Numbered from the stretch's first letter, positions 42,826 to 52,181 are shown. The stretch: DNA of 64,000 nucleotides from Lewinellaceae bacterium (GCA_020636215.1 JACJYG010000004.1:372001-436000), one strand, 5' to 3'. Numbers and translations: made by a program. Notes: a model not told the origin generated them from the sequence alone.

Positions 42826-43401
42826 TCAGCCTAGAAAGGATCTAATACCGTTTATCAGATGGTTGAAGCTTAATGATTTGTTCCCATTAAGAGTAAGATA
42901 TTGAGGTATTTCTTTTGCCGCAAATGACTTCGTGAAATTACGGGACAGCCTCTTCATTCCGTCACTTCCAACCAAATTGTCAGGATTTCTAAACTTAGCT
43001 TTACCAGATTGTGTCGATGCCTTTGATTCAGGGTATACTTTTTCAACTGCATCAAAGTCGCCCAAATACCAGTTTTCCAACTCTCTGCAAGCAATTCTGA
43101 TTAATAGAAGACTAGCTCCATTTACGTCCCTGACCAACTTTTCTAATTCAGATTTCAGATTTCTACAATCATTAGAATCCTGATCGTGGATAATAATTAA
43201 CTTAACTGGCGTTAGCCAATATGGGTAGGTTTTCGCCTTCCGGGGGATCGACTTTCGTAGGTCGCTCTTACCCTCATGAGGCCTTATGAAACAGTTATGA
43301 TCCAAAAGGTACCCATCTGGGAGCAACTTCGGTAAAAGCCCTCTCAAAAAATGTTCCATTGATGGTTCCTCCACTAGTATTTCCACACGTACTTCCCTCA
43401 T
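42826..43401 (-). CDS. DUF4276 TOPRIM-like putative nuclease
   Basis: The 191-aa product carries DUF4276 features: the early acidic residues in ILVEEPSMEHFLRGLLPKLL, the DxD motif IIHDQDSNDCR (Asp73, Asp75) and CRELENWYLGD (Glu107, Glu109). DUF4276 proteins are related to the TOPRIM fold and often pair with AAA ATPases in anti-phage or conflict loci. The ATG at 43401 was chosen because it lies 7 bp after the ATPase stop. The gene appears richer in A and T than its neighbours, consistent with recent transfer. Enzyme activity is inferred, not shown. Confidence 0.85.
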   Translation of the reverse strand: MREVRVEILVEEPSMEHFLRGLLPKLLPDGYLLDHNCFIRPHEGKSDLRKSIPRKAKTYPYWLTPVKLIIIHDQDSNDCRNLKSELEKLVRDVNGASLLLIRIACRELENWYLGDFDAVEKVYPESKASTQSGKAKFRNPDNLVGSDGMKRLSRNFTKSFAAKEIPQYLTLNGNKSLSFNHLINGIRSFLG

Positions 43402-43408
43402 AATCAAC

Positions 43409-44593
43409 TTATTTAGGGCTGCTGCCAAGGAAGTAATTTTCTTTCCAAAGATACCCGAGTAGATCTCCTTCACCATAAAGAGATGTAATTTCCTGGCTTT
43501 CAGAAGCTCTTTTTACCTGAGAATACCCGTCCGACTTGACTAACCAGAACACCTCTTCCGGGCTGGCTCCATTTAACAAGTCGGGAGAATGGGAAGTGAT
43601 AAAAACCTGCCCTCCTCGATTAGCGTAGATTCTAAATTCATCCAGAAGTTCCATGAGGAGGGTTGGATACAATTGATTCTCAGGTTCTTCTATACATAAT
43701 AGAGGATGAGGGTTTGGATCGTGAAGTAAAATCAAGTAGGCAAACATTTTAATGGTCCCATCGGAAACATATCTTGCGATAAAGGGGTCTTTAAACGAAC
43801 CATCTTTAAACCGCAGTACAATCCTTCCGTCTACTGTGGTTTCCGCTTTGACATCCACAACTCCAGGAACTCTTTTTTCCATCTTTTCCAAAACCTGTTG
43901 GAAAATTTCCCTGTGTTTTTCAAAAAGATACTGTGCGACAAGAGGAAGGTTTTCACCAGTAGGAGAAAGATGTTCGGCATAACCTGCGTCCCGGCTTGGC
44001 CTTGCTTCAGAAATGTGGAAATCTGAAACATGCCAATTTTCGATAAAGCCTCTAAATGCACTGGCTGCTTTGAATCTATCAAATTGCCCAAGTCCTTTTA
44101 TGGCGAGAATGTCGGGGGCGCCAAGTTTTTGTTCTTCCCTATCCAGTTCTTGGTCCGTTTTAGAAAAATCCTCTTCGTTGGTGATTGCGGTTCCCTTCCC
44201 TCTGGAAAAATCTAAGAAGTGGTATGGCGATCCATAGCTTCCTCTCTTGTACCTTAATATTTCTCGTTCAATATAAGGTTGTCCATTCTCTTCTCCTACT
44301 GCCAAATGATAGGTAACGAGGCGCTCTTTGTCAACAATTTTAATTCGGAACTGTAGTTCAATTTCTATTAGGCCGATTTGTCCTCTGCTAATAACTTCCC
44401 GAAAACCTCCCCGCTTGTTAAGCGCCTGTTTTACATTATTCTTCAATGCGTCACTCAGGAAGCCAAAAACATCGAAAAGAGTGGATTTTCCCGAGCCGTT
44501 GGCCCCCACAAAAATCGCCAGCTTAGGAAGGTCCGCCAAGGTCACGTCCTTAAACAGTTTATAATTTTTTAACCGGATACTTTCGATCTTCAT
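43409..44593 (-). CDS. AAA_21/OLD-like ATPase, partner of DUF4276 protein
   Basis: This 394-aa protein has the RecF/SMC-type ATPase architecture: Walker A GANGSGKST (residues 30-38), signature-like YVSDGT (275-280), Walker B LLCIEEPEN (298-306) and H-loop ITSHSPDLL (His335). The domain organisation agrees with AAA_21 proteins that work with TOPRIM-like effectors (OLD family, Gabija, PARIS, AbiL). No own nuclease domain is present. It is the first gene in the minus-strand run ATPase, DUF4276, EAD11-like protein, with gaps of 7 and 30 bp. Base composition is richer in A and T than the adjacent lepA region, suggesting transfer. Confidence 0.9.
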   Translation of the reverse strand: MKIESIRLKNYKLFKDVTLADLPKLAIFVGANGSGKSTLFDVFGFLSDALKNNVKQALNKRGGFREVISRGQIGLIEIELQFRIKIVDKERLVTYHLAVGEENGQPYIEREILRYKRGSYGSPYHFLDFSRGKGTAITNEEDFSKTDQELDREEQKLGAPDILAIKGLGQFDRFKAASAFRGFIENWHVSDFHISEARPSRDAGYAEHLSPTGENLPLVAQYLFEKHREIFQQVLEKMEKRVPGVVDVKAETTVDGRIVLRFKDGSFKDPFIARYVSDGTIKMFAYLILLHDPNPHPLLCIEEPENQLYPTLLMELLDEFRIYANRGGQVFITSHSPDLLNGASPEEVFWLVKSDGYSQVKRASESQEITSLYGEGDLLGYLWKENYFLGSSPK

Positions 44594-44974
44594 GACATTC
44601 CTTTTGTTGTTTTCATTTCTCTACAAGGATTAAGAACTTGTTAAAATTTCATACTTCGGGTTGAAAATGCCCCTTTTTCATTCCCAAAAACGAATTTTAA
44701 ACAAGTTCTAAGCATTTTTTGCTTCTCTATAGAGATTCCAAAATACCACTTTATGGTAATTCAAACATTTTTTCTAATGTCTAAGTTAATATTGCGATGT
44801 AAATCAAATGCCCCCGCCATTTTTTTCGCCAGAGGCAAACAAAACTTGGTTTTTCCTTGCACTTTTTAATTTCTATCCTGTTTGTAATGATTGGAATTGG
44901 CAAAGCGAGAAAATCCTTACAAATTTTCCATTGTCGAATTGTGCTTTGCCATAACCGCATCTGCTAAAATGACG
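44594..44974. other. AT-rich divergent spacer between defence operon and lepA
   Basis: No gene is visible. The sequence contains near-repeats of a GAATTTTAAACAAGTTCTAAG/AAGAACTTGTTAAAATTTC type pair (44633-44651 and 44691-44711), which are inverted copies of each other and could be a hairpin or a binding site. Confidence 0.5.
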
Positions 44975-44982
44975 TATATTTG
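44975..44982 (+). promoter_or_regulatory. Likely -7 promoter box of lepA
   Basis: TATATTTG matches the Bacteroidota -7 consensus TAnnTTTG exactly and ends 5 bases before the ATG at 44988. Transcription would therefore start at or within a few bases of the start codon, giving a nearly leaderless mRNA. No clear -33 element at normal spacing is visible. Confidence 0.5.
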
Positions 44983-44987
44983 CATCC

Positions 44988-46778
44988 ATGAAGAACATCA
45001 GGAATTTTTGTGTAATAGCGCATATTGATCACGGTAAAAGCACCTTGTCGGACCGCTTGCTGGAGTTCACGCATACGATCTCCGAGCGAGACATGCAGGC
45101 ACAGGCGCTGGATGATATGGACCTGGAGCGCGAGCGCGGCATCACGATCAAGAGCCACGCCATCCAGATGTATTATGAACACGAGGACGGACAGGCCTAC
45201 ATTTTCAACCTCATCGATACACCGGGGCACGTCGACTTTTCCTACGAAGTTTCCCGTTCCATTGCCGCCTGTGAAGGCGCCTTATTGTTGATTGACGCCA
45301 CGCAGGGGATACAGGCCCAGACGATCTCCAATCTCTATCTGGCGATTGGCCACGACCTGGAGATCATCCCCATTCTGAACAAGATCGACATGGAAAATGC
45401 CATGATCGAAGAAGTTTCAGAACAGATCATCGACCTCATTGGCTGCGACCCGGATGACATCATCCTGGCCAGTGGCAAAACCGGGCAAGGTGTACCGGAC
45501 CTTATGAAGGCCATTGTGGAGCGCATCCCTGCTCCCAAAGGTGACCCGGAAGCTCCCTTACAGGCGCTTATCTTTGACTCCGTATTCAACTCCTTCCGTG
45601 GCGTTATCGCCTATTTCCGAATAATCAACGGCACCTTGAAAAAGAACGACATGGTGCGCTTTGTCAATACGGGCAAAGAATATGGTGCGGATGAAATCGG
45701 GGTATTGAGGCTCAAACCGGAAGCCAAAGAGATGCTCTCGGTTGGTGATGTGGGGTACATCATCACCGGTATCAAGGACTCCAAGGAGATCAAGGTAGGG
45801 GATACGATCACCCACAGGGATCGGCCCTGCAAGGAAGCCATCAAAGGCTTTGAAGACGTCAAACCCATGGTATTCGCCGGAATTTTCCCTATCGACAGCG
45901 ATGCCTATGAGGACCTGCGCGATAGCCTCGAAAAATTACAGCTCAACGACGCTTCTCTGGTGTTCGAACCGGAGACCTCCGCTGCGCTGGGCTTTGGTTT
46001 TCGCTGTGGATTCCTCGGTATGCTGCACCTGGAGATCGTTCAGGAACGCCTCTTCCGGGAATTCGGCCAGGATGTGATCACCACTGTGCCCAACGTTTCT
46101 TACAATGCATATACCAAAAGAGGGGAAACCCTGACGGTGCGCACGCCCGCCGAACTGCCGGACCCAACCGTTCTGGATTATGTGGAGGAGCCCTACATTG
46201 CCGCTCAGATCATTACCAAGCCGGAATACATTGGCATCATCATGACTCTGTGCATGGAAAAGCGGGGCATTCTAAAAAAGCAAAGTTACCTGACGACCGA
46301 CCGGGTGGAACTCGCCTTCGAGCTGCCGCTGGCCGAGATCGTCTTCGACTTCTACGACCGCCTCAAGTCCCTTTCCCGCGGCTATGCCTCCTTTGACTAT
46401 CAGCCAATAGACTACCGGCGGTCTGACCTGGTTTGCCTCGACATCAAGCTCAACGGGGAGAATGTCGATGCTCTTTCTGCTTTGGTGCACCGGGATAAGG
46501 CAGAGGCTTTTGGCCGCAAGATCTGTAAGAAGTTAAAGGACTTGTTGCCCAGGCAGCAGTTTGTGATCGCCATCCAGGCTGCTATCGGCGCAAAAGTAAT
46601 TGCCCGCGAAACTATTTCCGCCATGCGGAAAGACGTAACCGCCAAATGTTATGGTGGGGATATCACGCGGAAGCGCAAACTGCTTGAAAAACAAAAGGAA
46701 GGAAAAAGGCGCATGCGCCAGTTCGGCAAAGTTGAGGTTCCCCAAACAGCCTTCCTCGACGTACTTAAACTCGATTAA
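44988..46778 (+). CDS. lepA: Elongation factor 4 (LepA)
   Basis: The 596-aa product is a complete LepA, a ribosome-associated GTPase that back-translocates or remodels stalled ribosomes. GTPase motifs are AHIDHGKST (G1), the RGITIKSH switch region (G2), DTPGHVDF (G3) and LNKIDME (G4); domains II and III, the EF-G-like domain V and the LepA-specific C-terminal domain ([31 protein letters not shown]) follow. A perfect TATATTTG box ends 5 bp before the start, suggesting a very short leader. A strong terminator follows 23 bp after the stop, so it is monocistronic. Confidence 0.98.
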   Translation: MKNIRNFCVIAHIDHGKSTLSDRLLEFTHTISERDMQAQALDDMDLERERGITIKSHAIQMYYEHEDGQAYIFNLIDTPGHVDFSYEVSRSIAACEGALLLIDATQGIQAQTISNLYLAIGHDLEIIPILNKIDMENAMIEEVSEQIIDLIGCDPDDIILASGKTGQGVPDLMKAIVERIPAPKGDPEAPLQALIFDSVFNSFRGVIAYFRIINGTLKKNDMVRFVNTGKEYGADEIGVLRLKPEAKEMLSVGDVGYIITGIKDSKEIKVGDTITHRDRPCKEAIKGFEDVKPMVFAGIFPIDSDAYEDLRDSLEKLQLNDASLVFEPETSAALGFGFRCGFLGMLHLEIVQERLFREFGQDVITTVPNVSYNAYTKRGETLTVRTPAELPDPTVLDYVEEPYIAAQIITKPEYIGIIMTLCMEKRGILKKQSYLTTDRVELAFELPLAEIVFDFYDRLKSLSRGYASFDYQPIDYRRSDLVCLDIKLNGENVDALSALVHRDKAEAFGRKICKKLKDLLPRQQFVIAIQAAIGAKVIARETISAMRKDVTAKCYGGDITRKRKLLEKQKEGKRRMRQFGKVEVPQTAFLDVLKLD

Positions 46779-46801
46779 GCCAGATTTCAAAGATATCAAG
46801 T

Positions 46802-46836
46802 AAGGCGCTCTTCGGCTGAAGAGCGCCTTTTGTTTT
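46802..46836 (+). terminator. Intrinsic terminator of lepA
   Basis: A perfect 12-bp stem (AAGGCGCTCTTC with GAAGAGCGCCTT) around a GGCT loop is followed by TTGTTTT. It lies 23 bp past the lepA stop. Confidence 0.9.
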
Positions 46837-47262
46837 AGAGGCCTTCAGTGATTACCTGAGGCCATTGGTTGGTTTTTCGTTTGGCTGGCGGCCGAAAAAC
46901 GCGTAATAACAGTGTTATAGACAAGCCGCTTGTTCCATGCCACCTTGAAACAGGAAGTAGCACATGGCAAGCCATCCTGGTAGAAAAGCTCCATGCGGTT
47001 AACCGACAATTGACAATTCGTTCCGCCGTCAGGCGAAATCGTCAGGAATATTTGCAAGCAAAAAATGCTCAAGGGAAGAGATAAGTGTGAATAGTGTTGC
47101 TGAAAAGAATTCTGGAGTTGCGCCGTGCGATTTATTTTGCTCGCCATAATTGGCAGCTGCGCCGGGGCTTGAAAAGGGTGTTTGCCAGGTATGTTTGAAC
47201 AGTACTCCTTTTTTACAGGGAGGATGGAGTAGCCTCCAGGCATGTGGAATAGCCTTTACTTC
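46837..47262. other. Intergenic region; long minus-strand ORF not convincing
   Basis: The region contains an open minus-strand frame of about 130 codons with irregular composition and no recognisable domain, signal or RBS. I treat it as non-coding. Nothing else is recognised. Confidence 0.5.
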
Positions 47263-47364
47263 TTAATAGTAACGGCTGCGGCTGCGTTGTGCAAAAATAT
47301 TGGAAACCAGAACGAGCCCTCCACCTACGACAAAAGCGCCGGTAGCAATGTACAGGATTAGCAT
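47263..47364 (-). CDS. Possible 33-aa single-pass membrane peptide
   Basis: A 33-codon ORF encodes MLILYIATGAFVVGGGLVLV followed by a short tail rich in Arg and Ser and ending RYY. The hydrophobic core spans about 20 residues, enough for one membrane helix, and the tail is basic as expected for the cytosolic side. The gene stands alone between the lepA terminator and the anti-sigma gene. Size and composition are typical of bacterial small membrane proteins, but there is no independent confirmation. Confidence 0.45.
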   Translation of the reverse strand: MLILYIATGAFVVGGGLVLVSNIFAQRSRSRYY

Positions 47365-47586
47365 AACTGATAAGTTGTTTGATTAAAAAATTAAATGATT
47401 CTCTCTGATTGGATTGTTCATGAGGGCAAGGCTAAAATGGGGAATTTTTTTATGGTTTCATAATCTTCTTCCAAAAAAAGCGCATTTTTTTTAAAAAAAG
47501 CAACAATGTGCCATGAGGTAACGAAAAGCAGGGGATAAGAATACCAATTAGAGCGAAAAGAAAGGTGCGAAAGGGTTATCATTCAC

Positions 47587-48327
47587 TCAGACATTCCCGT
47601 TTGCACAGAGCAGCGATACGGTAGGCTCCTTGCTACCGCCTTCGGGTTCGAGCGTAATATTAATGCTTTCAGCCCCTTCAATAAAACGAACGGATTGGAA
47701 TTCCGAACGCCGCCGATCGATCAGCCCCATGTTGATCATTTTGCCTTCGACATCGGCCCATATCTGGTAGGTTTTGCCGGGAGGTGGCGCCGGAAGGCCG
47801 GCTGGATTGAGATAAGCCAGCTGTTGTTTCTTGTTCCAAAATACGATGGCGAAAGCTTCCGGCGCCGGGCCAGAGCCATTCAGGATAACGGGCTGGGTGC
47901 CGGCATCGGCCATGAAAGCATAAATCTGTTGAACTGCTTCCCGGCGAGCACAGTCTTCCTTTAAGGCCTCGAATTCAAGGGAAAGCATCTGGTAGTGCTG
48001 GTCGGCCACTACCTTACCATTATATAAGGACAGGGCCAGGTAGGACAAGAATATCAATAAGGCAATACCCGCAACAGCAGTCCAGCGCGGCAGTAAAGAC
48101 AAAGAGGGGCTGGATTGCGCAGCCCGGGCTTTGAGTTCTTCCGGGGGCAGTTGAATGTATTGCCCGGCGTACTCATCCATCGCTACCCGCAAAGAATCAA
48201 TTTCCTTTTGGATCTCGGGATAGGCCCGGGCATAACGCTCTACTTCAAGAGCCTCCTCCTCATCGGCCAGCCCAAGCACATATTGCTCCAGCAATCCCTT
48301 CTTCAAAAACCGTTCCTTATCCATCAT
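47587..48327 (-). CDS. RskA-type anti-sigma factor
   Basis: The 246-aa product has an N-terminal cytosolic segment with a LLEQYVLGLADEEEALEVER motif typical of anti-sigma factors, one membrane helix (about 83-101), a coiled-coil stretch (about 105-138) and a periplasmic RskA_C-like domain with FAIVFWNKKQQLAYLNPAGL and GKTYQIWADVEGKM. It should bind and hold an ECF sigma factor until a signal releases it. No sigma factor gene is adjacent: the upstream side is a 250-bp gap and then a plus-strand gene. The first ATG (48327) and the next codon Met are equally possible starts. Confidence 0.85.
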   Translation of the reverse strand: MMDKERFLKKGLLEQYVLGLADEEEALEVERYARAYPEIQKEIDSLRVAMDEYAGQYIQLPPEELKARAAQSSPSLSLLPRWTAVAGIALLIFLSYLALSLYNGKVVADQHYQMLSLEFEALKEDCARREAVQQIYAFMADAGTQPVILNGSGPAPEAFAIVFWNKKQQLAYLNPAGLPAPPPGKTYQIWADVEGKMINMGLIDRRRSEFQSVRFIEGAESINITLEPEGGSKEPTVSLLCANGNV

Positions 48328-48576
48328 TTCTAGCTGAATTGCAATTTAAACATTGAAGGTTGCGCCACATTGTTGACATACCAGCTGCTGGTAGTTCATT
48401 ATGCTGAATTACATTTTACCCTTTAACAAGCTTCGCATCCTAAACAGAAAGACTCCAGATTTTGTTTAACGCTTTTTTTAACTATTTTGGCAGTATATAA
48501 GGACTATATCTACCAGCATTTACCTTCCCATCCACGAATGGGAAAGGGTATTGTTAAACCTAAATAATACCAGGTT

Positions 48577-48843
48577 ATGAAGGTTATGGTAATCTATTAT
48601 AACGAGCACCAAATTGCCGTCCACAATACCATGTGGGGAGAAGAAAAGGTTTACTACGATAGTAAGCTGATGTCCTCCAAGACTTCCCTTGGCGGCGCTT
48701 TTCACGTCTTTACAACAGAAGAAAACGGAGAATTAGTAGAATACGAAGTGCAGCTCGGTATCCGGCCCTTTTCCGGCATCGGCGTAAATGTCTGGCGCAA
48801 TCGCGTTCCACTCGTGGCTATGCTCGAACCATTTCCCAGTTAA
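48577..48843 (+). CDS. Small conserved-looking 88-aa protein
   Basis: The product has no signal peptide or membrane segment. It alternates beta strands (MKVMVIYYNEHQIAVHNTMW, EKVYYDSKLMSSKTSLGGAF, VFTTEENGELVEYEVQLG) and ends PLVAMLEPFPS, suggesting a small beta-barrel or cystatin-like fold. I do not recognise a family. A terminator-like feature is not seen on either side. The upstream region (48484-48520) has the AT-rich run TATATAAGGACTATATC, a possible promoter. The lipoprotein gene downstream runs in the same direction, 86 bp away. Confidence 0.7.
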   Translation: MKVMVIYYNEHQIAVHNTMWGEEKVYYDSKLMSSKTSLGGAFHVFTTEENGELVEYEVQLGIRPFSGIGVNVWRNRVPLVAMLEPFPS

Positions 48844-48929
48844 ATTCCCCCCACTGGCCTCAAGACAAAGCCGTGTGCAAAGCGTGATCTTTTGCCACAG
48901 TTTCTTGTTCTTAAAAAAAAACAGGCCCA

Positions 48930-49898
48930 ATGAAGCAACTGATTCTATTCTATGTGCTCCCTTTTATGTTGTTTTCCTGCCAGCCATCCGGCCCGAAAGG
49001 CAGTTCCCCTTCGCCCCCCTCCCAAAGCCTTGCCCGGCCTGCGGTCTACGAATTCCAGTCGGAACCAGTTCGGCTGAGTGATTACTGGTATCAGGGCGCC
49101 GCTGAAGTTAGCCGCTACGAATTGCACCAGAACCGTTATGCGGATGTACACCCCGGCACAGTGATAGCTGTTTTTGTTACTGAAGATTTTCTGGCCGACA
49201 AGCAGGTAAAAAACGATAACTACAGCAATCCGAACAGTATTCCGATTCTGAAGATGAATATGATCAACCGCTTTACCACCGGCTTGTATGATTATTCGGT
49301 GATGAGATCCGTTTTCACCCCGGTTAAAGTTAAGGAGCACCCTCAGACGCTGAAAGTATCGACTACTTCACAGGACTGGTGCGGGCATGTCTACATGCAG
49401 CTCAACTTCAGAGACGGACAGTATGCCTCCACCCTGCACTCCTATTTTGAGAATGAAGCCGATCAACAGCAAGAAGTACCTTACGCCATACTGGAAGACG
49501 AACTGTTCAACCGCATAAGAATGAACCCAGAGGGCTTGCCCACCGGGCCGGTCAGCATTCTACCCAGCACAATGATAGTGCGGTTAAAACACCTCCCTTT
49601 TCAGGCTGTCCAGGCGCAAGCCAGCCTCACACCCTATCAGGGAACAGAATTTCAGGGCGACAACCTAAGGGCTTATTCTGTAAACTTTCCCAGCCTGAAA
49701 CGAACGCTCCAGATCGTTTTCCAGGCAGAGGAACCTTACCTGATCGAAGGCTGGACAGACGCCTACCCTTCCATGTCGGATGATAAAGTGCGCACTACCC
49801 TGGCCCGCCGTACCAAAACGATCCGGGAAAAGTACTGGCAGAAACACGGGTTGGAAGACACGGCTATGCGACAAGAGCTCGGCCTGGAATTTTTTTGA
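48930..49898 (+). CDS. Lipoprotein of the so-called 'septum formation inhibitor Maf' group in Bacteroidota
   Basis: The 322-aa product has a lipoprotein signal (PFMLFSC, Cys17) and a Pro/Ser-rich linker. The mature protein carries SDYWYQGAAEVSRYELHQNR, AVFVTEDFLADKQVKND, WCGHVYMQLNFRDGQY and RRTKTIREKYWQKHG. Such proteins are often called Maf in Bacteroidota genomes, but they lack the nucleotide pyrophosphatase motifs of true Maf, so the name is probably wrong and the function unknown. It is likely membrane-attached and periplasmic. Confidence 0.8.
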   Translation: MKQLILFYVLPFMLFSCQPSGPKGSSPSPPSQSLARPAVYEFQSEPVRLSDYWYQGAAEVSRYELHQNRYADVHPGTVIAVFVTEDFLADKQVKNDNYSNPNSIPILKMNMINRFTTGLYDYSVMRSVFTPVKVKEHPQTLKVSTTSQDWCGHVYMQLNFRDGQYASTLHSYFENEADQQQEVPYAILEDELFNRIRMNPEGLPTGPVSILPSTMIVRLKHLPFQAVQAQASLTPYQGTEFQGDNLRAYSVNFPSLKRTLQIVFQAEEPYLIEGWTDAYPSMSDDKVRTTLARRTKTIREKYWQKHGLEDTAMRQELGLEFF

Positions 49899-50430
49899 TG
49901 CCTATTTTTCCTAAATAAAATCCTCCCAGTCGGCTGGCAAAACCTGTGTATTTTGGAAGGAAAATGATCCCGAGTCGTTTTCCGGAATTAAAATTTCGAC
50001 AGGAAAGCCGGACGGCCCGGATTACAGGGATTTCGGCGGAGTTTTCCTGTTATGGCCGCTTTCCGAAAGCGGCTTCTTTTCTGAGGTGTGGCCAGAGTAT
50101 AATATTCCTGGCCTGAAACCAGGCAGAACTTTGGAAAAATCACATCTGTTAACCCCTGCATGTTGAAAATTACCGCCTGAAATTGATATAAGTCTGCTGG
50201 ATATTTTCCTATCTTGCCTGCCTTAGCGCTTGAGGCGTTATTATTTTTCTCTCCCATGAACCGTCCATTCCGGGCTAAAAAATTCCTGATTGCAGGAATG
50301 GGCGCCCTTTCAAAACATACAGGCGAAGAGCCTTACGGGCATACCAATCAGCCCATCTGCCGATAGTCCTGGCAGAGCCGGAATAGCAACTTTCGGCAAA
50401 ACGTAAAACCTTTACAAACACTTATTCTTT
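49899..50430. other. Intergenic region with one terminator-like hairpin
   Basis: The 532-bp gap contains GCCGCTTTC/GAAAGCGGC (50055-50073) followed by TTCTTTT, a likely terminator of the lipoprotein gene, and an isolated 36-codon ORF starting at 50257 without supporting features. No other gene is seen. Confidence 0.5.
50055..50080 (+). terminator. Intrinsic terminator-like hairpin
   Basis: The 9-base arms are perfect complements and separated by one base, so about 7 pairs form with a 5-base loop. TTCTTTT follows. It lies 157 bp after the lipoprotein stop. Confidence 0.55.
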
Positions 50431-51315
50431 ATGCAGCGTACACTGCTACTGTTCTTACTTTGTTTACCCCTGGGCCTTTTTGCTTTTACGGTGGAAGCTA
50501 CTACCCCCACTGGCCCGATTGTTCCACAGGATACCACCCATCGGCCGGCCTTTCTTCCCCCAGCCATCCGGAATATCCCGGCTTCCGACACGCTTTCAAT
50601 GGATAAGGATTTCGATACGGATGCTTTCGCTTCAGAGGAAACTACAGAAATACTGCTGGCCGATACCGGGCTGGGGTTGGAGTTCATCCTCTCGCCTGAA
50701 ATATTGGAACCCTTTAAAAATGCGGCAACCACTGCCGAAAATTCAGCATTGAGTTTTGACGCATTTTTACTGGCTACTGCCAATGATTTTGAATCGAAGC
50801 ACATCCTTTACCGATCTATTCCCCTAAGTGATTGCTCCGGCATGTTCCACCGCCTGTTGAGTAAGATGAAGGAAGCTTTTCCAGAATACCAGTATCCTGA
50901 AGTATCCGATGCCCGCTCTTCCCGGGCTCTGGCGCAATGGTACTACGACCATGGCGCCCTGCATGTAATAGAGGATGCCGCCAACAGCGGCCAACTGATC
51001 CGTCCCGGTTCTATTATGTTCTTTGGGCAAGTAGGCAAAAAATATGCGCATCCCACTATCGAGCAGCTCGTTATCAGCGGAGTCGGCATTCAGCATATCG
51101 GCACCGTGGTAGATGTGCAGAAAGATGAGGAAGGAAAAGTAATTGGCTACACCTTGTTTCACGCCCGCGGCCGGGGTAAGATCGCCAGCAAAACACAACA
51201 TTACCTGCAACATCCACACTACAGCTACCTGCCGGCCTTCGGCAACTGGAAACAACAATTGCTGGCCATTGGCTACATCGCTACCGAACCGGTAGAGCGG
51301 ATTGCAGCGGAGTAG
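50431..51315 (+). CDS. Secreted protein with possible NlpC/P60-like Cys-His active site
   Basis: The 294-aa product starts with a signal peptide (LLLFLLCLPLGLFAFTVEA) and a Pro/Asp/Thr-rich linker. The C-terminal about 170 residues include DCSGMFHRLL (Cys135, preceded by Asp as in NlpC/P60 and CHAP enzymes), RPGSIMFFGQ, GIQHIGTVVDVQ (His222) and TLFHARGRGK (His244). This is the strand/Cys/His order of NlpC/P60-like or CHAP-type cysteine peptidases acting on peptidoglycan. The call rests on motif order only. No neighbour links it to a particular pathway. Confidence 0.65.
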   Translation: MQRTLLLFLLCLPLGLFAFTVEATTPTGPIVPQDTTHRPAFLPPAIRNIPASDTLSMDKDFDTDAFASEETTEILLADTGLGLEFILSPEILEPFKNAATTAENSALSFDAFLLATANDFESKHILYRSIPLSDCSGMFHRLLSKMKEAFPEYQYPEVSDARSSRALAQWYYDHGALHVIEDAANSGQLIRPGSIMFFGQVGKKYAHPTIEQLVISGVGIQHIGTVVDVQKDEEGKVIGYTLFHARGRGKIASKTQHYLQHPHYSYLPAFGNWKQQLLAIGYIATEPVERIAAE

Positions 51316-51484
51316 CCGTTGGGAAACTCCTCGAATGCGGGAATGTGATGGCATCAACCGATTAAAGTATTTCTGCTTTCGTCCATTTATGCATTCTCTC
51401 TATATCCCAGATGATCCCCTGCAAACATTCCATTCCTGGCGAAATTTTGCGAACTTGGCAGGCAACTAATTAGATATACTGCCC

Positions 51485-52063
51485 ATGCAAGCCCGCTTGT
51501 TCAATATCGAAACTGCTCTCGTTTCCCCACGCATGGTGGTGCGTCGTTTCCGCGAAGGAGACGGCGAAGTCTTGTATGAGCTTGTCCAGGATAACACCAG
51601 CCGACTGCAAGACCACTTTCCCAAAACAGTGGAGGCCTTGCGCGACAAAGACAGCACGGAATGGTTCGTACGGGAACGCCTGGCCGATTGGCTGTTGCAG
51701 CGCGATTATTCCTTTGGCCTATGGGACAACCAAAGCGCCAAAATGATTGGTATGATCCGGATCTTTCAAATCGATTGGCGGGTGCCAAAGGCGGAGCTCG
51801 GTTATTTCATCGACAAGGATTTCAGTGGAAAGGGACTGATGACAGAGTCGCTTCGGGCAGTGCTGCGTTTTGCATTCCATCAGCTGCAGATAGAAAAGCT
51901 GATAATCCGAACGGCGACGGATAATATCGCCAGCCAGCGGGTAGCCCGCAAGTGTGGCTTCCGCCGGGAAGGAGACCTGCGTGATGATTTCCGCCTCCCG
52001 GGTGGCGAACTGGCCGACACTGTTTTGCTTGGCCTGACCCGGGCAGAATTTCTAGGCGCGTGA
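51485..52063 (+). CDS. GNAT-family acetyltransferase (RimJ/RimL-like)
   Basis: The 192-aa product has the GNAT fold: LVSPRMVVRRFREGDGEVLY at the start, the acetyl-CoA-binding turn GYFIDKDFSGKGLMTESLR, and the C-terminal NIASQRVARKCGFRREGDLR. This pattern is typical of RimJ/RimL-type N-acetyltransferases acting on ribosomal proteins or small molecules, with the specific substrate unknown. It is soluble and unlinked to the neighbours: 169 bp upstream is the preceding stop and the 1,377-aa repeat gene starts 118 bp downstream. Confidence 0.9.
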   Translation: MQARLFNIETALVSPRMVVRRFREGDGEVLYELVQDNTSRLQDHFPKTVEALRDKDSTEWFVRERLADWLLQRDYSFGLWDNQSAKMIGMIRIFQIDWRVPKAELGYFIDKDFSGKGLMTESLRAVLRFAFHQLQIEKLIIRTATDNIASQRVARKCGFRREGDLRDDFRLPGGELADTVLLGLTRAEFLGA

Positions 52064-52181
52064 TTAGTACGTTTTTTTTGTATATCTTAGCCTCATCCCT
52101 CAGGTAAAGAATCTGTTAACCCGCCACAAAGACGGGTAACCTTAAATTGATTATTCAATACCAAAACCCAAATTAACACAG

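Noticed and set aside
46845..47243. 132-codon minus-strand frame after lepA
   Set aside because: Composition is irregular, no domain, signal or start context is visible, and it reaches into the lepA terminator side.
48930..49898. Maf nucleotide pyrophosphatase
   Set aside because: The name is often given to similar lipoproteins, but Maf catalytic motifs are absent and the protein is exported.
49988..50257. 89-codon minus-strand frame in the gap before the Cys/His protein
   Set aside because: Low-complexity start, no family and a terminator hairpin within it.
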